Assembly (NCBI RefSeq): GCF_014203545.1
Contig: NZ_JACHJG010000013.1
Span: 62,001 to 126,000 of the forward strand
Length of the DNA stretch: 64,000 bases
Source: Streptomyces netropsis
Lineage (GTDB): Bacteria; Actinomycetota; Actinomycetes; Streptomycetales; Streptomycetaceae
Direction of reading: 5' to 3'
Under the pieces are notes generated by a model. That model did no database searches and was not told the origin of the DNA. It was given only the letters and a program-made list of their open reading frames with translations. The position numbers and the translations under genes are program-made. The number at the start of each line of letters is the position of its first letter. Positions within the stretch are counted from its first letter, which is position 1. Of this stretch, positions 62,279 through 64,000 are shown one piece after another.

Positions 62279-63661
62279 ATGCTCGCCGCCATGCCCGTCA
62301 CCCCCACATCCCCCCCGGAGCGGGATAAACCGGCCGCCGGCGGACGGACCGTCCGCGCGGGCGGCGACGCGTGCCCCGGAGCGCTGCGGCTGCACGCCGC
62401 GGACGACGGTTCGCTGGCGCGCGTCCGGTTGCCCGCCGGGTTGTTGACGGCCCGTCAGGCGACGGCGTTGGCGCTGGTCGCCGAGGAGCTGGGCGACGGG
62501 AATCTCGACATCACCTCGCGCGGCAACGTCCAGCTGCGCGGGCTGGCCGACGGCTGCGGCGGCGAGCTGGCCGGCCGGTTGCGGGCGGCGGGGCTGCTGC
62601 CGTCGGACCGGCACGACCGGGTGCGCAACGTGGCGGCCTCGCCGCTGTGCGGCCTGGACGGGGCGTCGGGGCCGCCCCGCACCGGGGCAACCGATGTGCA
62701 GGACTGGGCGCGCGCCCTGGACGCACTCCTCTGCACCCCCGCGGCCGACCCTTCCGACGGCCTGGATTTGTCAGGTTTGTCGGGCCGTTTTCTCTTCGGC
62801 CTCGACGACGGCCGCGGCGACATCGTGGCCCTCGGCCCCGATGTGACATTGATCGCAAGCGGCGAGGGGCAGGCCACCCTGTGCTTCGCCGCCACCGGAC
62901 CCGGTCTGCGGATCGCCGCCTCCGACGCGCCGCGCGCGGCCGTGCTGGCCGCGCGCGAGTTCCTCGCGGCGCCGGCTCGGAGCGGCGCCAAGGCCTGGCG
63001 CGTCCGGGACCTGGCCCCCGAACACCGCCCGCGCGTCGACGCGTTGGCGGACCGGCTCACGGCCGCGGGCATCGCTGCCGCACTGCTCCCCGACCCCCGT
63101 CTGCCGCACGGGCCCCCGGCCCCGCCGGGCCTGGTCACCGGCCGGGACGGGCGGTGCGCCCTGTCGGTGACCGCGCCGCTCGGGCGGCTGACCGCCGCCC
63201 AGTGGCGGCTCATGACTACCGTGGCCGCCCGGGACGGGGCGGGCGAGCTGCGTGTGACACCCTGGCGCGGCATCGTCGTCCCCGGCCTCCCGGCCGGTAC
63301 GGCCCGCACCCGGCTGACGGCGCTCGCGGACGCCGGGCTCGTCACCTCCACCACGTCCCCCTGGCACCGGGCGGGCGCGTGCGCGGGCCGGCCGGGCTGC
63401 GCCAAGTCTCTCGCGGACGTACGGGCGGACGCGGCGGCCTGCCTCACGGGGCTGCCCCCGGCGGGGCTCCCGGTGTACTGGTCCGGCTGCGAGCGGCGGT
63501 GCGGCCACCCGGGCGGGAGCTGGGTCGACGTGCTCGCGACCGGTGACGGCTACCGGATCGCGGTACGGGACGGGGAGACGGAAACGGAAACGGTCACCGC
63601 ACGAGCCACAGCGAGGGGACTGGCCGACGCGGTCGCGGCGGCACGTACCTCCGCAGACTGA
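62279..63661 (+). CDS. cobG: Precorrin-3B synthase CobG
   Basis: A 460-residue siroheme/Fe-S monooxygenase-like enzyme of the aerobic B12 pathway, hydroxylating precorrin-3A. Two half-repeats of nitrite/sulfite-reductase ferredoxin type are seen: LDITSRGNVQLRGLADGCGG near residue 75 and ELRVTPWRGIVVPGL near residue 325. Cluster cysteines are CAGRPGCAKSL and YWSGCERRCGHPGG. ATG 62279 and ATG 62291 are both possible; neither has a clear ribosome site, so the message may be leaderless. Divergent from cobN, with the riboswitch on the other strand. Confidence 0.93.
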   Translation: MLAAMPVTPTSPPERDKPAAGGRTVRAGGDACPGALRLHAADDGSLARVRLPAGLLTARQATALALVAEELGDGNLDITSRGNVQLRGLADGCGGELAGRLRAAGLLPSDRHDRVRNVAASPLCGLDGASGPPRTGATDVQDWARALDALLCTPAADPSDGLDLSGLSGRFLFGLDDGRGDIVALGPDVTLIASGEGQATLCFAATGPGLRIAASDAPRAAVLAAREFLAAPARSGAKAWRVRDLAPEHRPRVDALADRLTAAGIAAALLPDPRLPHGPPAPPGLVTGRDGRCALSVTAPLGRLTAAQWRLMTTVAARDGAGELRVTPWRGIVVPGLPAGTARTRLTALADAGLVTSTTSPWHRAGACAGRPGCAKSLADVRADAAACLTGLPPAGLPVYWSGCERRCGHPGGSWVDVLATGDGYRIAVRDGETETETVTARATARGLADAVAAARTSAD

Positions 63662-63704
63662 CCCTGCACGACACCACCAGGCGCAACCCAGCAAGCGAGG
63701 CACA

Positions 63705-64000
63705 GTGTTCGAGTACGAGAAGGACGGCGCGTCCATCTACCGCCAGTCCTTTGCCACCATCAGGGCCGAGGCCGACCTCGGCGGACTGCCGCCGGACGTC
63801 AGCCAGGTCGCGGTGCGCATGATCCACGCCTGCGGGATGGTCGATCTCGTACGGGACCTCGCGTACTCCCCCCAGGTGGTGGCGCGGGCCCGCGCGGCGC
63901 TGCGCGCCGGGGCGCCGATCCTGTGCGACGCGAACATGGTCGCCAGCGGCGTGACCCGCAAGCGGCTGCCCGCGGACAACGAGGTGCTGTGCACCCTCGC
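63705..64000 (+). CDS. cobH: Precorrin-8X methylmutase CobH (N-terminal part, runs off the window)
   Basis: GTG 63705 with GAGG five bases upstream opens a frame to the window end. The 98 visible residues, FEYEKDGASIYRQSFATIRA, VAVRMIHACGMVDLVRDLAY (with the catalytic His) and GAPILCDANMVASGVTRKRL, are the N-terminal half of CobH/CbiC, which moves a methyl group from C-11 to C-12 to yield hydrogenobyrinic acid. Follows cobG by 43 bp, the usual actinobacterial order. Confidence 0.93.
   Translation, partial: MFEYEKDGASIYRQSFATIRAEADLGGLPPDVSQVAVRMIHACGMVDLVRDLAYSPQVVARARAALRAGAPILCDANMVASGVTRKRLPADNEVLCTL

Overview
The window is chromosomal DNA of a high-GC actinobacterium, almost certainly a Streptomyces or a close relative. 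Very high third-position GC, many GTG starts, runs of ATGA/GTGA translational overlaps, an ergothioneine operon, MAB_1171c-type and Yip1-type membrane proteins, GH92 and P450 genes, and a repeat-rich accessory character all point that way. About 50 genuine genes are supported; there are no rRNA or tRNA genes and no CRISPR array.

Left part (1-9.2 kb): a partial proline-rich membrane protein, a DUF4239 membrane protein, a cytochrome P450, the ergothioneine operon egtA-egtB-egtC-egtD (four coupled genes, no egtE beside them), a universal stress protein, a dodecin and a secreted PI-PLC-like enzyme. From 9.2 to 12.7 kb lies a scarred region: the C-terminal stub of a flavoprotein reductase, an IS200/IS605-type tnpB element whose reading frame carries an in-frame amber codon, an N-terminally cut PAS/HTH regulator, a FhuF-like 2Fe-2S protein and a 197-bp MITE-like element with 22-bp inverted ends.

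From 12.8 to 21.4 kb come a secreted GH92 mannosidase, an APC permease, an Fpg/Nei glycosylase, an FAD monooxygenase and a UvrA-like ABC protein of the drug-resistance type. From 21.6 to 26.8 kb, all on the minus strand and translationally coupled, is an unusual set: a 26-residue peptide gene, a P-loop kinase, a GH3-type acyl-adenylating enzyme, an LCM-type methyltransferase, a protein that looks like a class I aminoacyl-tRNA synthetase core, and an unrecognised 248-residue protein. I read this as a candidate undescribed biosynthetic cluster. It is followed by a GNAT gene, a deletion scar joining an MFS remnant to a short ArsR gene, and an Mrr-like endonuclease with a small membrane protein.

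From 30.0 to 41.4 kb is one minus-strand array of ten mostly overlapping genes: ATP-grasp ligase, DUF364 (putative heavy-metal chelation) protein, cysteine-synthase-like PLP enzyme, enolase-superfamily epimerase, MFS exporter, methyltransferase, then a Nik/Dpp-type ABC importer with a fused double ATPase. A Fur/Zur-like AT-rich operator lies just upstream. The simplest reading is a metal-regulated operon that makes, exports and re-imports a small amino-acid-derived metallophore.

Right part (41.5-64 kb): a secreted alpha/beta hydrolase, a two-component system, an FAD monooxygenase divergent from an APC permease, a Yip1-like protein, a second P450 downstream of an XRE / ImmA-like peptidase / MAB_1171c trio, a small protein ending in a bacterial amyloid-signalling-like (BASS) motif divergent from a secreted trypsin-like protease, a VWA-domain membrane protein pair, an HTH-TM-DUF2690 protein, and finally cobalamin genes: cobN under a B12 riboswitch, divergent from cobG and the start of cobH.
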